A DNA stretch of 64,000 bases from Tepidiphilus olei (GTDB lineage: Bacteria > Pseudomonadota > Gammaproteobacteria > Burkholderiales > Rhodocyclaceae). The notes beneath the pieces were generated by a model. It saw nothing but the letters and a program-made list of their open reading frames with translations, was not told the DNA's origin and ran no database searches. The translations under genes and the position numbers were made by a program. Below are positions 56,144 to 64,000 of this stretch, piece by piece. Every line of letters starts with the position of its first letter. The first letter of the stretch is position 1. The stretch spans positions 310,001 to 374,000 of the forward strand of contig NZ_SBHO01000001.1 in assembly GCF_006980705.1 (NCBI RefSeq). Direction: 5' to 3'.

Positions 56144-56958
56144 GAATCAGTTTTCTTGGCGGTGGCCGCATGGCCGAGGCCCTGATCGGCGGCTTGTTGG
56201 CGCGCCAGGTGGCGAGTGCGCGCGGGGTTCAGGTCATGGATCCCGACGCGGTGCGCTGCCGGACGCTGGAAGCGCGCTTCGGCGTGGCGGCGCAGACGGT
56301 GCTCGACGATGCCTGGTTCGAGACCGACGTGATCGTGTTGGCGGTTAAGCCCCAACATCTGCGTGAGGCCGTGGCTCCGCTCGCCGGCCGACTGGGGCGG
56401 ATCCTGGTGCTGAGCATCGCCGCGGGCTTGCCGCTGGCCGTGATCGGGCGCTGGCTCGGCGGCCATAGGCGGCTCGTGCGCGCCATGCCCAACACGCCCG
56501 CCCTGGTGGGAGCCGGTGTCACGGGGCTCTATGCCGACCCGAGCGTCGACCCCTTGGGGCGCGAGGAGGCCGAGCGCATCATGGCGGCGGTGGGTGAGGT
56601 GCTCTGGGTCGAAGAGGAAGGCAAAATCGACGCGATCACCGCGCTCTCAGGCAGCGGTCCGGCCTACGTCTTCGCCTTTCTCGAAGCCTTGCAGGCGGCG
56701 GGCGAAGCGCTGGGGTTCGATGCTACCACTGCCCGGCGCCTGGCGCAGACCACGGCCGCCGGGGCGGTGCGGCTTGCTCAGGGGAGCGAGGAGCCTTTGT
56801 CGCGTCTGCGTGAGAACGTGACGTCCAAGGGGGGGACGACGGAGGCGGCGTTGGCGCGCTTGAATGAACGCGGGTTCGCCGAAGCCATCCGCGAGGCGGT
56901 GTTTGCCGCTCATGCGCGCAGCCGGGAGCTTGCCCGGCAACTGGGCGAGGCGCCGTGA
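56140..56958 (+). CDS. proC: Pyrroline-5-carboxylate reductase
   Basis: Last step of proline synthesis (272 aa). Rossmann motif FLGGGRMAEALIGGLL, MPNTPALVGAGVTGLY, and the C-terminal SGSGPAYVFAFLEAL...TSKGGTTEAAL signature are complete. It lies in the common yggS-proC-yggT order with overlapping ends. The window also encodes the opposite, degradative PutA. Confidence 0.96.
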   Translation: MRISFLGGGRMAEALIGGLLARQVASARGVQVMDPDAVRCRTLEARFGVAAQTVLDDAWFETDVIVLAVKPQHLREAVAPLAGRLGRILVLSIAAGLPLAVIGRWLGGHRRLVRAMPNTPALVGAGVTGLYADPSVDPLGREEAERIMAAVGEVLWVEEEGKIDAITALSGSGPAYVFAFLEALQAAGEALGFDATTARRLAQTTAAGAVRLAQGSEEPLSRLRENVTSKGGTTEAALARLNERGFAEAIREAVFAAHARSRELARQLGEAP

Positions 56959-57551
56959 TGATGGGACAGCAGCTTTTCGACCTGGTGTTCGGCACGCTCG
57001 CGCAGGCATTCACCGCCGTGCTCTGGCTGCGGGTGTTGATGCAGGCGCAGCGTATTTCCTTTTACACGTCGCTGGGCCGTTTCGTGCTTACGCTCACCGA
57101 CTGGGCGGTGTTGCCGCTGCGCCGCGCCTTGAGGCCGCGCATGCGCTGGGACGTGGTGAGCCTGGGGCTGGCCTGGGCGACGCAGTCGCTCTTCGTGCTG
57201 CTGAAAATGGCAGTGTTCGGGCAGCTCGCGCTCTTGCCGCTCGGTGGCCTCGTCGGCCTGGTGGTCCTGGGCGGGCTACTCGAGACGTTCTACGTGCTGG
57301 GGTATCTCCTCTTTTTTGCCGTACTCTTCGCGGCGGTTTTGAGTTGGGTCAATCCCCATGCCCCGGCCGCGGCGCTGGCCGAAGCGATCGTCGCGCCCTG
57401 GCTCTATCCCATACGCCGAATCGTGCCCACCATCGGCGGCATCGATCTGAGCCCTCTGGTCTTTTTGTTGCTGCTGCAGGTGCTGGCGATCGCCGGCGGG
57501 CAGATGCGATTCCTGCTGGTGCGGCTGTTGCTCGGTGGCGGGATGGGATGA
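56958..57551 (+). CDS. YggT-family membrane protein
   Basis: A 197-aa integral membrane protein made of two YggT repeats (FTAVLWLRVLMQAQRISFYTSLGRFVLTLTDWAVLPLRRALRPR and VLSWVNPHAPAAALAEAIVAPWLYPIRRIVPTIGGIDLSPLVFLLLLQVL). The family is implicated in osmotic or envelope functions but not defined. Start ATG 56958 overlaps the proC stop by one base; GTG 56955 is an alternative. Confidence 0.88.
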   Translation: MMGQQLFDLVFGTLAQAFTAVLWLRVLMQAQRISFYTSLGRFVLTLTDWAVLPLRRALRPRMRWDVVSLGLAWATQSLFVLLKMAVFGQLALLPLGGLVGLVVLGGLLETFYVLGYLLFFAVLFAAVLSWVNPHAPAAALAEAIVAPWLYPIRRIVPTIGGIDLSPLVFLLLLQVLAIAGGQMRFLLVRLLLGGGMG

Positions 57552-57868
57552 GCGAGGCGCCGATCCGCCTCGAGCGCGAGGCCTTGGTGGTGAGGCTGCA
57601 CGTTCAGCCGGGCGCCAAACGCAGCCAGTGGGCGGGACGCCATGGCGACGCGCTGAAGCTGCGCGTGGCCGCGCCTGCCGTGGAAGGGAAGGCGAACGAG
57701 GCGCTCGTGCGCTTTCTGGCCGAATTCTGCGGCGTGCCGCGTTCGGCCATCGAGATCCTGCAGGGGGAAGCGAGCCGCACCAAGCGCGTGCGCATCGCCA
57801 CCCCGGATCCGCAGGCGGTGGCGGCGCGGCTCGTGGCGATTTCCTCGCCGGCTCTCAGCAGCGACTGA
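57548..57868 (+). CDS. DUF167/YggU-family protein
   Basis: A 106-aa protein with the family core LHVQPGAKRSQWAGRHGDALKLRVAAPAVEGKANEALVRFLAEFCGVPRSAIEILQGEASRTKRVRI. Function unknown. It overlaps yggT by 4 bp, and its 3' end overlaps the end of the convergent dihydroorotase-like gene by 14 bp. Confidence 0.9.
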   Translation: MSEAPIRLEREALVVRLHVQPGAKRSQWAGRHGDALKLRVAAPAVEGKANEALVRFLAEFCGVPRSAIEILQGEASRTKRVRIATPDPQAVAARLVAISSPALSSD

Positions 57869-59132
57869 AGACCGGTCGGCCGGCCACCAGGGTGGCGACC
57901 ACGCGCCCCTGCACCGTTTTTCCCAAGAGCGGCGTGTTCTTCCCGAGGCTTGCGAGCGACTCGGGCGTGACCTGCCAGCGGGCCTGGGGGTCGAAGAGGC
58001 AGAGGTCGGCCACCGCGCCTTCTCCGAGATGCCCCGCGTCTGCCAGACCGAGGAGCCGGGCGGGGCGTTCGGTGATCGGAGCGAGCGCCGCAGCGAGGTC
58101 GAGCCCGCGCTCGCGCGCCCACGCGAGGGTGAGCGGCAGCAGCAGTTCCAGCCCGGTCGCGCCGGGTTCGCTCTCGGCAAAGGGCACGGACTTGGCGTCG
58201 TCGTCGACGGGAGTGTGGTTCGAATCGATCACGTCGATCAGTCCTTCGGCGACGGCCTGAGCGAGCGCTGCACGGTCGACTTGGCTGCGCAAGGGGGGGA
58301 TCACGTGTGCGTTGGTGTCGAAGTGGCCGATGTCGTGTTCGCTGCAGGCAAGGTGCAGCGCCGAGACGCTGGCGCTCACGGGCAGCCCCGAGGCTTTCGC
58401 CTGGGCGAGCAGCGGCAGCGAAGCGGCGCTCGAGAGGTGTTGCACGTGCAGACGCACGCCGGTGGCGCGGGCGAGTTCCAGGAGCCGTGCCAAGGCGATC
58501 GTCTCGGTGCAGGTGGGAATGCCCGGCAAGCCCAGGCGGGCGGCGACTTCCCCGTCGTGCGCACAGCCGGCTGCCGCGAGCCAGGGGTCGGAGGCCGTGA
58601 GCCACACGGGGAGATCGAAGGTCGCGGCGTACTGGAAGGCGCGAAAGAGCGACAGGCTGTCGGCGATCGATACGTCGGCCTGACCCAGGGCGACGCAGCC
58701 GACTTCGGACAAAAGCGCCATCTCCGAGAGGCGCTCGCCTTTGAGTCCCAGCGTGAGTGCGCCCACCGGGTGCACGCGGGCGAGCCCCAGCGCTTCGGAG
58801 CGGAAACGCAGCATCTCGACGAGGCCGGCTTCGTCGAGCGGGGGATCGGTGTCGGGCGGAGTGACCACCCGGGTGATGCCGCCGCCGACGGCAGCTTTGA
58901 GCTCGGAGGCGAGCGTGGCGCGATATTCGAATCCCGGCTCGCGCAAGCGTGCGAAGGTGTCGATGAGGCCGGGGCAGACGACCAGCCCTTCGGCTTCGAT
59001 CGTCTGATCGGCGTGGAAATCCGGGGCCGGGCCGCGGCCGACAATGCGTCCGTCGGCGATCAGCAGATCGGCGAGCTCTTCTTGGCGGCGACGGGGATCG
59101 ACGAGGCGGGCGCCGCGGATGCGCACTCTCAT
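57855..59132 (-). CDS. pyrC': Dihydroorotase homologue lacking metal ligands (PyrC')
   Basis: A 425-aa amidohydrolase-fold protein next to pyrB. The metal motif of active dihydroorotases, DXHXHXR, reads DTFARLR after PGLI, so both histidines are missing; it is probably inactive. In Pseudomonas an inactive PyrC' is required to assemble the dodecameric aspartate transcarbamoylase, and the gene order here is the same. An active dihydroorotase must be encoded elsewhere. Its ATG overlaps the pyrB stop. Confidence 0.9.
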   Translation of the reverse strand: MRVRIRGARLVDPRRRQEELADLLIADGRIVGRGPAPDFHADQTIEAEGLVVCPGLIDTFARLREPGFEYRATLASELKAAVGGGITRVVTPPDTDPPLDEAGLVEMLRFRSEALGLARVHPVGALTLGLKGERLSEMALLSEVGCVALGQADVSIADSLSLFRAFQYAATFDLPVWLTASDPWLAAAGCAHDGEVAARLGLPGIPTCTETIALARLLELARATGVRLHVQHLSSAASLPLLAQAKASGLPVSASVSALHLACSEHDIGHFDTNAHVIPPLRSQVDRAALAQAVAEGLIDVIDSNHTPVDDDAKSVPFAESEPGATGLELLLPLTLAWARERGLDLAAALAPITERPARLLGLADAGHLGEGAVADLCLFDPQARWQVTPESLASLGKNTPLLGKTVQGRVVATLVAGRPVFSRC

Positions 59133-60100
59133 GCTTGGGCTCCTTGTCCGGCGAGCAGGCTCATCACCGCCATGCGCACGGCGATGCCGAAAGTGACTTG
59201 CGGCAGGATCACCGACTGGGGACCGTCGGCCACCGACGAGTCGATCTCAATGCCGCGGTTGAGCGGCCCAGGGTGCATGACGATGGCGTCGGGCTTGGCG
59301 AGCGCGAGTTTCTCGGGCGTGAGCCCGAAGCGTTGGTGGTACTCTTCCTTCGATGGCAGCAATGCCCCTTTCATGCGCTCGTTCTGGAGTCGCAACATCA
59401 TGACGACGTCGACGTCGCGCAAGCCCTGGCGCAGGTCGTGGAAGACCCGGGCGCCGAACTGTTCGAGCCCTACGGGCAGCAGCGTCTTGGGGCCGATCAC
59501 GCGCAGCTCGCCCACGCCCAGGGTGGCGAGTGCGGCGATCTCGGAGCGGGCCACGCGCGAGTGGAGCACGTCGCCGACGACGGCCACCGTCAGCCGGGAG
59601 AAATCCTTCTTGTAGTGCCGGATGGTGTACATGTCGAGCAGCCCCTGGGTGGGGTGGGCGTAGCGTCCGTCGCCGGCATTGACCACGTGGATGTGCTCGA
59701 GGCCGCGCTCGCGCAGGTGGCGGGCGATAAGGAAGGGCGCGCCGCTGCTCGCGTGGCGTACGACGAACATGTCGGCGTTCATCGCGCAGAGGTTGTCGAT
59801 GGTGTCGAGTAGCGACTCACCCTTGGTGGTGGAGCTCGTGCTGACGTTGAGGTTGATGACGTCGGCCGACAACCGCTTGGCGGCGATTTCGAAGGTGGTA
59901 CGCGTGCGGGTGGAGTTCTCGAAGAAGAGGTTGAAGACGCTCTTGCCGCGCAGCAAGGGCACCTTCTTCACTTCGCGCTCGGTGACTTCGAGAAAAGGCT
60001 CGGCCATGTCGAGGATCTGGAGCAGCACCTCGCGCGGCAGCCCGTCGAGGCTCAGGAGATGCTGCAAGCGACCATGTTCATCGAGTTGTGGGTGGCTCAT
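59129..60100 (-). CDS. pyrB: Aspartate carbamoyltransferase catalytic subunit
   Basis: First committed step of pyrimidine synthesis (323 aa). Carbamoyl-phosphate site [23 protein letters not shown], and the aspartate-binding [13 protein letters not shown] are intact. No pyrI is seen, in keeping with a PyrB-PyrC' holoenzyme. It overlaps pyrR by 23 bp. Confidence 0.97.
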   Translation of the reverse strand: MSHPQLDEHGRLQHLLSLDGLPREVLLQILDMAEPFLEVTEREVKKVPLLRGKSVFNLFFENSTRTRTTFEIAAKRLSADVINLNVSTSSTTKGESLLDTIDNLCAMNADMFVVRHASSGAPFLIARHLRERGLEHIHVVNAGDGRYAHPTQGLLDMYTIRHYKKDFSRLTVAVVGDVLHSRVARSEIAALATLGVGELRVIGPKTLLPVGLEQFGARVFHDLRQGLRDVDVVMMLRLQNERMKGALLPSKEEYHQRFGLTPEKLALAKPDAIVMHPGPLNRGIEIDSSVADGPQSVILPQVTFGIAVRMAVMSLLAGQGAQA

Positions 60101-60602
60101 CGCGCAGGGTCCGGAGGGTGAAGAGGCCCGCCTCGTCGCGGGCGAGTTCGAGGCGCTCGCCCGCGGGTAGCGGTTGGGGTAGGGTGTGGGCTACATAGCG
60201 CGCGCAGATGGGGAGCTCCCGTTCGCCGCGGTCGACGAGCACGGCGAGCTCCACGCGCGCGGGGCGGCCGTAGTCGAAGAGCTCGTTGATCGCCGCGCGT
60301 ACCGTGCGACCCGTGTAGAGCACGTCATCGACGAGCAGGATCCGCGCATCCTGCACCGGGAAAGGGATGTGGGAGGCGCGCACGCGCGAGCGCCCCAGAC
60401 CCCGTTGGGCGAGGTCGTCGCGGTAAAACGAGACGTCGATGCTGCCGAGCGCCTTGGCAGGAGCGAGCTCGCGCTGCAGCCGCTCGGCGAGCCAGGCTCC
60501 ACCGGAGTGGATGCCCACCAGCGCGTCGAAGTGGTCGATGTCGGGGGTGAGCCGTTCGCGCAGCGTCGCGTAAAGGCGTTCTGCCTCGGGTATCGGGTTC
60601 AT
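60078..60602 (-). CDS. pyrR: PyrR bifunctional regulator / uracil phosphoribosyltransferase
   Basis: A 174-aa PRTase-fold protein with the PRPP loop [18 protein letters not shown] and the family segment [11 protein letters not shown]. In Gram-positives PyrR attenuates pyr mRNA; in pseudomonads and relatives its role before pyrB is less defined. ATG 60602 overlaps the ruvX stop. Confidence 0.93.
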   Translation of the reverse strand: MNPIPEAERLYATLRERLTPDIDHFDALVGIHSGGAWLAERLQRELAPAKALGSIDVSFYRDDLAQRGLGRSRVRASHIPFPVQDARILLVDDVLYTGRTVRAAINELFDYGRPARVELAVLVDRGERELPICARYVAHTLPQPLPAGERLELARDEAGLFTLRTLRDEPPTTR

Positions 60603-61066
60603 GCGGGCTCCTTGGAGGCGAGAGCGTCGCGCCAGGGGGCACCGTCGAAGAAACTTTGCAGGATGACGCTCGCGGCGAGGGCATCGCGTACCGGTTTGCG
60701 GTGTCGCCAGTCGCGTCGGCCGATTTCTACGAGCTGGCGTTCGGCGAGGCACGAGGAGAGGGATTCGTCGACCAGCACGACGGGTAGGCGGTGACGACCG
60801 TGCAGGCGGCGGGCGAAGCGCTCGCAGCGCAGTCCAAATGCGTGCTCCTGGTTTTCACCTGGACGGCCAACCACGAGCAGCACCGGATGCCATTCTGCGA
60901 GCAGCGATGCGATGGCAGAGAAGAAAAACGACTCATCGGTGGATTCGAGCACCGCGAGTGGCATGGCAATCCGGGTCTCGAGCTCGCCCTGGGCGATGCC
61001 TGTACGTGCGAGGCCGTAGTCGAATGCGAGCACGGTTCCGCGGTGCGGGATCATCGGCGAAGACAT
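60599..61066 (-). CDS. ruvX: Holliday junction resolvase-like protein RuvX/YqgF
   Basis: A 155-aa RNase H-fold nuclease implicated in pre-16S rRNA processing. The acidic residues are in LAFDYGLARTGIA, VDESLSS and RDALAASVIL, with VVGRPGENQEH. Between yqgE and pyrR, as in Pseudomonas. Confidence 0.92.
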   Translation of the reverse strand: MSSPMIPHRGTVLAFDYGLARTGIAQGELETRIAMPLAVLESTDESFFFSAIASLLAEWHPVLLVVGRPGENQEHAFGLRCERFARRLHGRHRLPVVLVDESLSSCLAERQLVEIGRRDWRHRKPVRDALAASVILQSFFDGAPWRDALASKEPA

Positions 61067-61074
61067 GGGCGGTA

Positions 61075-61641
61075 TCAGCCGTGTCCGGAATGGACGACGA
61101 GGTGGTGCAGCGCAACGCCCAAGAGTGCGAGGGCGGCTTCATAGCGTAGCGCCGGGTCCACGCCAAAGATCAAGTCCGGATCGGCAGGGACGCTGAGCCA
61201 GGCGTTTTGCGCGAGCTCTTGCTCGAGCTGACCGGGTGCCCAGCCGGCGTGTCCCAGCACGACGAGGAAATCGTGAGGGTCTTTGCCTTCGCCGATCGCT
61301 TGCAGCACGTCGCGTGAGCTGGTGAGCGCTAGGCCATGGGGCAAGACGGTGGTGCCGTGCCATGAACCGCCGGGGCGGTGCAGGACGAAACCACGCTCGG
61401 TGGCCACCGGTCCGCCGAAGAAGACCGGTCGGACGGCCACATCAGGGGCGGGGGCAGGCAGGTCGATGCGTTCGTAGAGCGTGCCGAGCGTGATTTCGGT
61501 GGGACGATTGATGATCACGCCCATGGCCCCTTCGTCGGAGTGCTCGGCGAGGTAGACCACCGTCTGGGCAAAGTTGGGATCGGCCATGTCAGGCATGGCG
61601 ATCAGAAAGTGGTGTTTGAGGCTCATGCTGGTTTTCTTCAT
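61075..61641 (-). CDS. YqgE/AlgH-family protein
   Basis: A 188-aa protein (MSLKHHFLIAMPDMADPNFAQTVVYLAEHSDEGAMGVIINRPTE; LGHAGWAPGQLEQELAQNAWL) of the AlgH family, whose molecular role is unknown. Two in-frame starts (61641 and 61626) are possible; neither has a strong ribosome site. It precedes ruvX by 8 bp. Confidence 0.92.
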   Translation of the reverse strand: MKKTSMSLKHHFLIAMPDMADPNFAQTVVYLAEHSDEGAMGVIINRPTEITLGTLYERIDLPAPAPDVAVRPVFFGGPVATERGFVLHRPGGSWHGTTVLPHGLALTSSRDVLQAIGEGKDPHDFLVVLGHAGWAPGQLEQELAQNAWLSVPADPDLIFGVDPALRYEAALALLGVALHHLVVHSGHG

Positions 61642-61657
61642 GGGCGGATTCTAGCAT

Positions 61658-64000
61658 TCAGTTCAGGAATGGACGCTCCAGGATCGGTGCGTGCCTCGGT
61701 TCCACGGGTTGCGGTAGCCTTCGTTGCCGAATGAGGTCGTAGAGAGGATCTTCACTCGTGTCGTTTGCGGCGGGATGCTCGTACAGGAATTCGGGGAATT
61801 CGGGCATCGGTGGATAGGGCTCGGGGGGTGGGAATTCACTGTAATGATATTCGGGCACGTCGCCGAGTAGCACGGTCGAGATGCCTTCGGGCATGGGGCG
61901 TTTGACTTCGGGTTGGCCTCGCAGTGCCGTCTCCATGTACTCGATCCAGATCGGAAGCGCTGCGCGCCCCCCCGTCTCTGCGCGACCGAGCGAGCGCGGC
62001 TGGCTGAAACCGAGCCAGCTCACGGCGACGATCTTGGGTTGATAGCCGGCAAACCAGGTGTCGACCTGGTTGTTGGTGGTACCGGTCTTGCCGGCCAAGT
62101 CCGAGCGTTTGAGTTTGCGCGCGGCGGTGGCGGTGCCGCGTTCGACCACGCTGCGCAGGAGCGAGTCCATCAACCAGGCATTGCGCTCCGAGAGGACGCG
62201 CGGAGCATCCCGTGCGGCAACCTTGGGTTGTACGCGAAGCAGGAGGTTCCCCTGGGCGTCGCGGATCTCCTGGATGAAGTAGGGTTCGACGAGGTAGCCC
62301 CCGTTGGCGAAGACCGCGTAGGCGCGTGCCATCTCCCAGGGGGTCGCGCTGCCCGATCCCAGCGCCATTGCGAGATAGGGGGGGTGCTTGGCCGGGTCCA
62401 GACCGAAACGGGTGAGCCACTGCTGGGCGTATCCCGTCGTGATGTCATTGAGCACGCGGACGGCTACGACGTTCTTGGACTTGGCGACTGCATCCCGTAG
62501 TCTCATCCATCCTTCATAACGATTGTCATAGTTCTTGGGTTCCCAGTCTTTGCTGCCAGTGACTTCGGCAGAAAAGCTGATGGGTTCGTCCTCGACCCAG
62601 CTGCCCGGCCCCCAGCCTTTCTCGAGTGCGGCGGAGTAGATGAAGGGTTTGAACGAGGAACCCGGCTGACGCTGACCTTGAGTGGCGTGGTTGAATTTGG
62701 TGAGACTGAAGTCGTAGCCGCCCACGAGCGCGCGCACGGCGCCGGTATCGGCATCGATCGATACGAGCGCGGCCTGGGCTTCGGGAATTTGCGTCAATTC
62801 CCATCGTCCCTCGGGAAGTGCGCGGATACGTACGATCGCACCCGGACGCAGCCGTTTCGCTTCGGGTATCTTGGTTCCGATGTTACTGCGTACGAAATCG
62901 AGCGCTTTGCCGGTGAATTCGATGGTTTGGCCGTGCCGCCAAACGACGAGCTTACGCTCATCCGCTTCCACTACGACGGCCGCCAGCGCATCGGGTAGAT
63001 CGGGGAAACCGGAGAGCTGGGCGTCGAGTGCGTCCCAATCCTCTTTGGTGATGGCCTCGGGCGCGATCCAGCCTTCTGGTCCGCGATAGCCGTGTCGCCG
63101 ATCATAGGCCAGCAGGCCATGTCGCACGGCGGCCTCGGCCGCGCGCTGGTCTTCGATACGAATCGTGGTGAAAATCTGGATGCCGGCGGTGTAGGCCGCC
63201 TCTCCGAAACGTTCCAGCGCAAAGAGCCGGGCCATCTCGGCCACGTACTGGCCAGCGCCATTGTCATTGATGGCGGCGGGATCCTTACGGGAGCGGTCTT
63301 GTGCGAGCACGATCGGCTCGGCTCTCGCGGTTTCATATTGCGCTCGGTCGATGAACCCCGCGTCGAGCATGCGAGAGAGCACGTATTCACGACGCCTTTT
63401 GGATGCTTCGGGATTACGCAGGGGGTTGAGCAGCGAAGGAGCCTTGGGCAGTCCGGCGAGCAGTGCGGCCTCGGCCAGCGAGAGCTCCTGCACGGGCTTG
63501 CCGAAATAGGTACGAGCAGCAGCGGCGAATCCGTAGGCGCGCTGGCCGAGATAGATCTGGTTGAGGTAGAGCTCTAGGATCTGGTCTTTGGTGAGTTCGC
63601 GCTCGATCTTGAAGGCGAGCAGTATTTCGTAAAACTTGCGGTTGAAGGTCTTTTCACGCGAGAGGTAGAAATTGCGCGCCACCTGCATGGTAATGGTGGA
63701 AGCGCCTTGCGCCCTCCCGCCGCGCACGAAATTGACCAAGGCAGCGCGCGCGATGCCCATCACGTCGACGCCCGGGTGTTCGTAGAATCGTTCGTCTTCG
63801 GCGGCGAGGATGGCCAGCTTGAGATGTGTGGGCACGACATGCACGTTCAAGACCACCCGTTTTTCCTCTCCGAATTCGGCCAGCGGCTCCCCTTCGGCGG
63901 AATAGACGCGCAGAGGTATTTTCGGCTGGTAGTCGAGGATCTGATCGAGCTCGGGAAGTTTCTGCCAGGCCAGCGCAGCTGTAGTGGCGATGACGCCAAA
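61658..64000 (-). CDS. mrcA: Penicillin-binding protein 1A (5' end beyond the window)
   Basis: Bifunctional peptidoglycan glycosyltransferase/transpeptidase at the inner membrane. The visible 780 residues start within the membrane anchor. They include glycosyltransferase motifs EDERFYEHPGVD and QGASTITMQVARN, an OB-like insert, and transpeptidase motifs SSFK (in QPGSSFKPF), SKN (in AKSKNVVAVR) and KTG (in AGKTGTTNN). The reading frame continues upstream of 63856 to the edge (QILDYQPKIPLRVYSAEGEPLAEF), so the GTG at 63856 is not the start. Confidence 0.95.
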   Translation of the reverse strand, partial: FGVIATTAALAWQKLPELDQILDYQPKIPLRVYSAEGEPLAEFGEEKRVVLNVHVVPTHLKLAILAAEDERFYEHPGVDVMGIARAALVNFVRGGRAQGASTITMQVARNFYLSREKTFNRKFYEILLAFKIERELTKDQILELYLNQIYLGQRAYGFAAAARTYFGKPVQELSLAEAALLAGLPKAPSLLNPLRNPEASKRRREYVLSRMLDAGFIDRAQYETARAEPIVLAQDRSRKDPAAINDNGAGQYVAEMARLFALERFGEAAYTAGIQIFTTIRIEDQRAAEAAVRHGLLAYDRRHGYRGPEGWIAPEAITKEDWDALDAQLSGFPDLPDALAAVVVEADERKLVVWRHGQTIEFTGKALDFVRSNIGTKIPEAKRLRPGAIVRIRALPEGRWELTQIPEAQAALVSIDADTGAVRALVGGYDFSLTKFNHATQGQRQPGSSFKPFIYSAALEKGWGPGSWVEDEPISFSAEVTGSKDWEPKNYDNRYEGWMRLRDAVAKSKNVVAVRVLNDITTGYAQQWLTRFGLDPAKHPPYLAMALGSGSATPWEMARAYAVFANGGYLVEPYFIQEIRDAQGNLLLRVQPKVAARDAPRVLSERNAWLMDSLLRSVVERGTATAARKLKRSDLAGKTGTTNNQVDTWFAGYQPKIVAVSWLGFSQPRSLGRAETGGRAALPIWIEYMETALRGQPEVKRPMPEGISTVLLGDVPEYHYSEFPPPEPYPPMPEFPEFLYEHPAANDTSEDPLYDLIRQRRLPQPVEPRHAPILERPFLN

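Overview
The window is GC-rich chromosomal DNA of a betaproteobacterium. Gene orders typical of that class are present: TPR protein-lolB-ispE-tRNA-Gln-prs-rplY-pth-ychF, pilT/pilU next to yggS-proC-yggT, and yqgE-ruvX-pyrR-pyrB-pyrC'. A periplasmic cytochrome c closely resembles the c-552 of Hydrogenophilus, so a moderately thermophilic Hydrogenophilaceae member (Tepidiphilus/Hydrogenophilus-like) is my best guess. That placement is inference; no rRNA gene is in the window.

Layout. 1-6.8 kb: an amino-acid ABC binding protein (partial), proline-degrading PutA, the tRNA-modifying enzyme GluQ, an alpha/beta hydrolase and a glycine-zipper envelope protein. 6.9-23.4 kb: a complete phenol-to-central-metabolism island. 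A DmpR-type sigma54 activator is divergent from the six-gene phenol hydroxylase operon (dmpKLMNOP). A divergent GntR repressor then precedes the meta-cleavage operon: a GlcG/HbpS-like gene, dmpQ, dmpB, dmpC, dmpD, dmpE, dmpF, dmpG, dmpH, dmpI and an outer-membrane Phenol_MetA_deg protein. 23.4-30 kb: a sirtuin-amidase pair, a DMT exporter and a decay zone (IS21-family istB remnant, gamma-glutamyltransferase fragment, ampG fragment), then a hypothetical gene and a cupin gene. 30-37 kb: housekeeping (ychF, pth, rplY, prs, tRNA-Gln, ispE, lolB, TPR). 37-40.3 kb: zinc regulon zur-(34-aa membrane protein)-znuC-znuB-znuA. 40.4-48.2 kb: FAH-family hydrolase, malonyl-CoA decarboxylase, lgt, ilvD, zapB-like, zapA, 6S RNA, TauE, queF, cytochrome c. 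48.2-64 kb: HDOD protein, ferredoxin reductase, epimerase-like protein, hemJ, RNA methyltransferase, a palindromic repeat, pilU, pilT, yggS-proC-yggT-yggU, pyrC'-pyrB-pyrR-ruvX-yqgE and PBP1A (partial).

How the island works. Phenol is hydroxylated to catechol by DmpKLMNOP. Catechol is cleaved by DmpB, which the DmpQ ferredoxin is expected to reactivate. The semialdehyde goes through DmpC/DmpI/DmpH or directly through DmpD to 2-hydroxypentadienoate. DmpE, DmpG and DmpF then give pyruvate and acetyl-CoA. The two halves appear to be under different control. The hydroxylase operon has a perfect -24/-12 promoter with two DmpR-like upstream sites 30 bp apart. The meta operon has a sigma70-type promoter whose spacer holds a 12-bp palindrome facing the gntR gene.

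The observations I rate highest are this split regulatory wiring, the 34-aa membrane ORF embedded by stop/start overlaps in the zinc operon, the GlcG/HbpS-like gene leading the meta operon, the dihydroorotase homologue lacking its metal ligands, the 150-bp palindromic element supplying the pilU stop codon, and the anomalous N-terminus of LolB. I saw no CRISPR array, phage or toxin-antitoxin locus.
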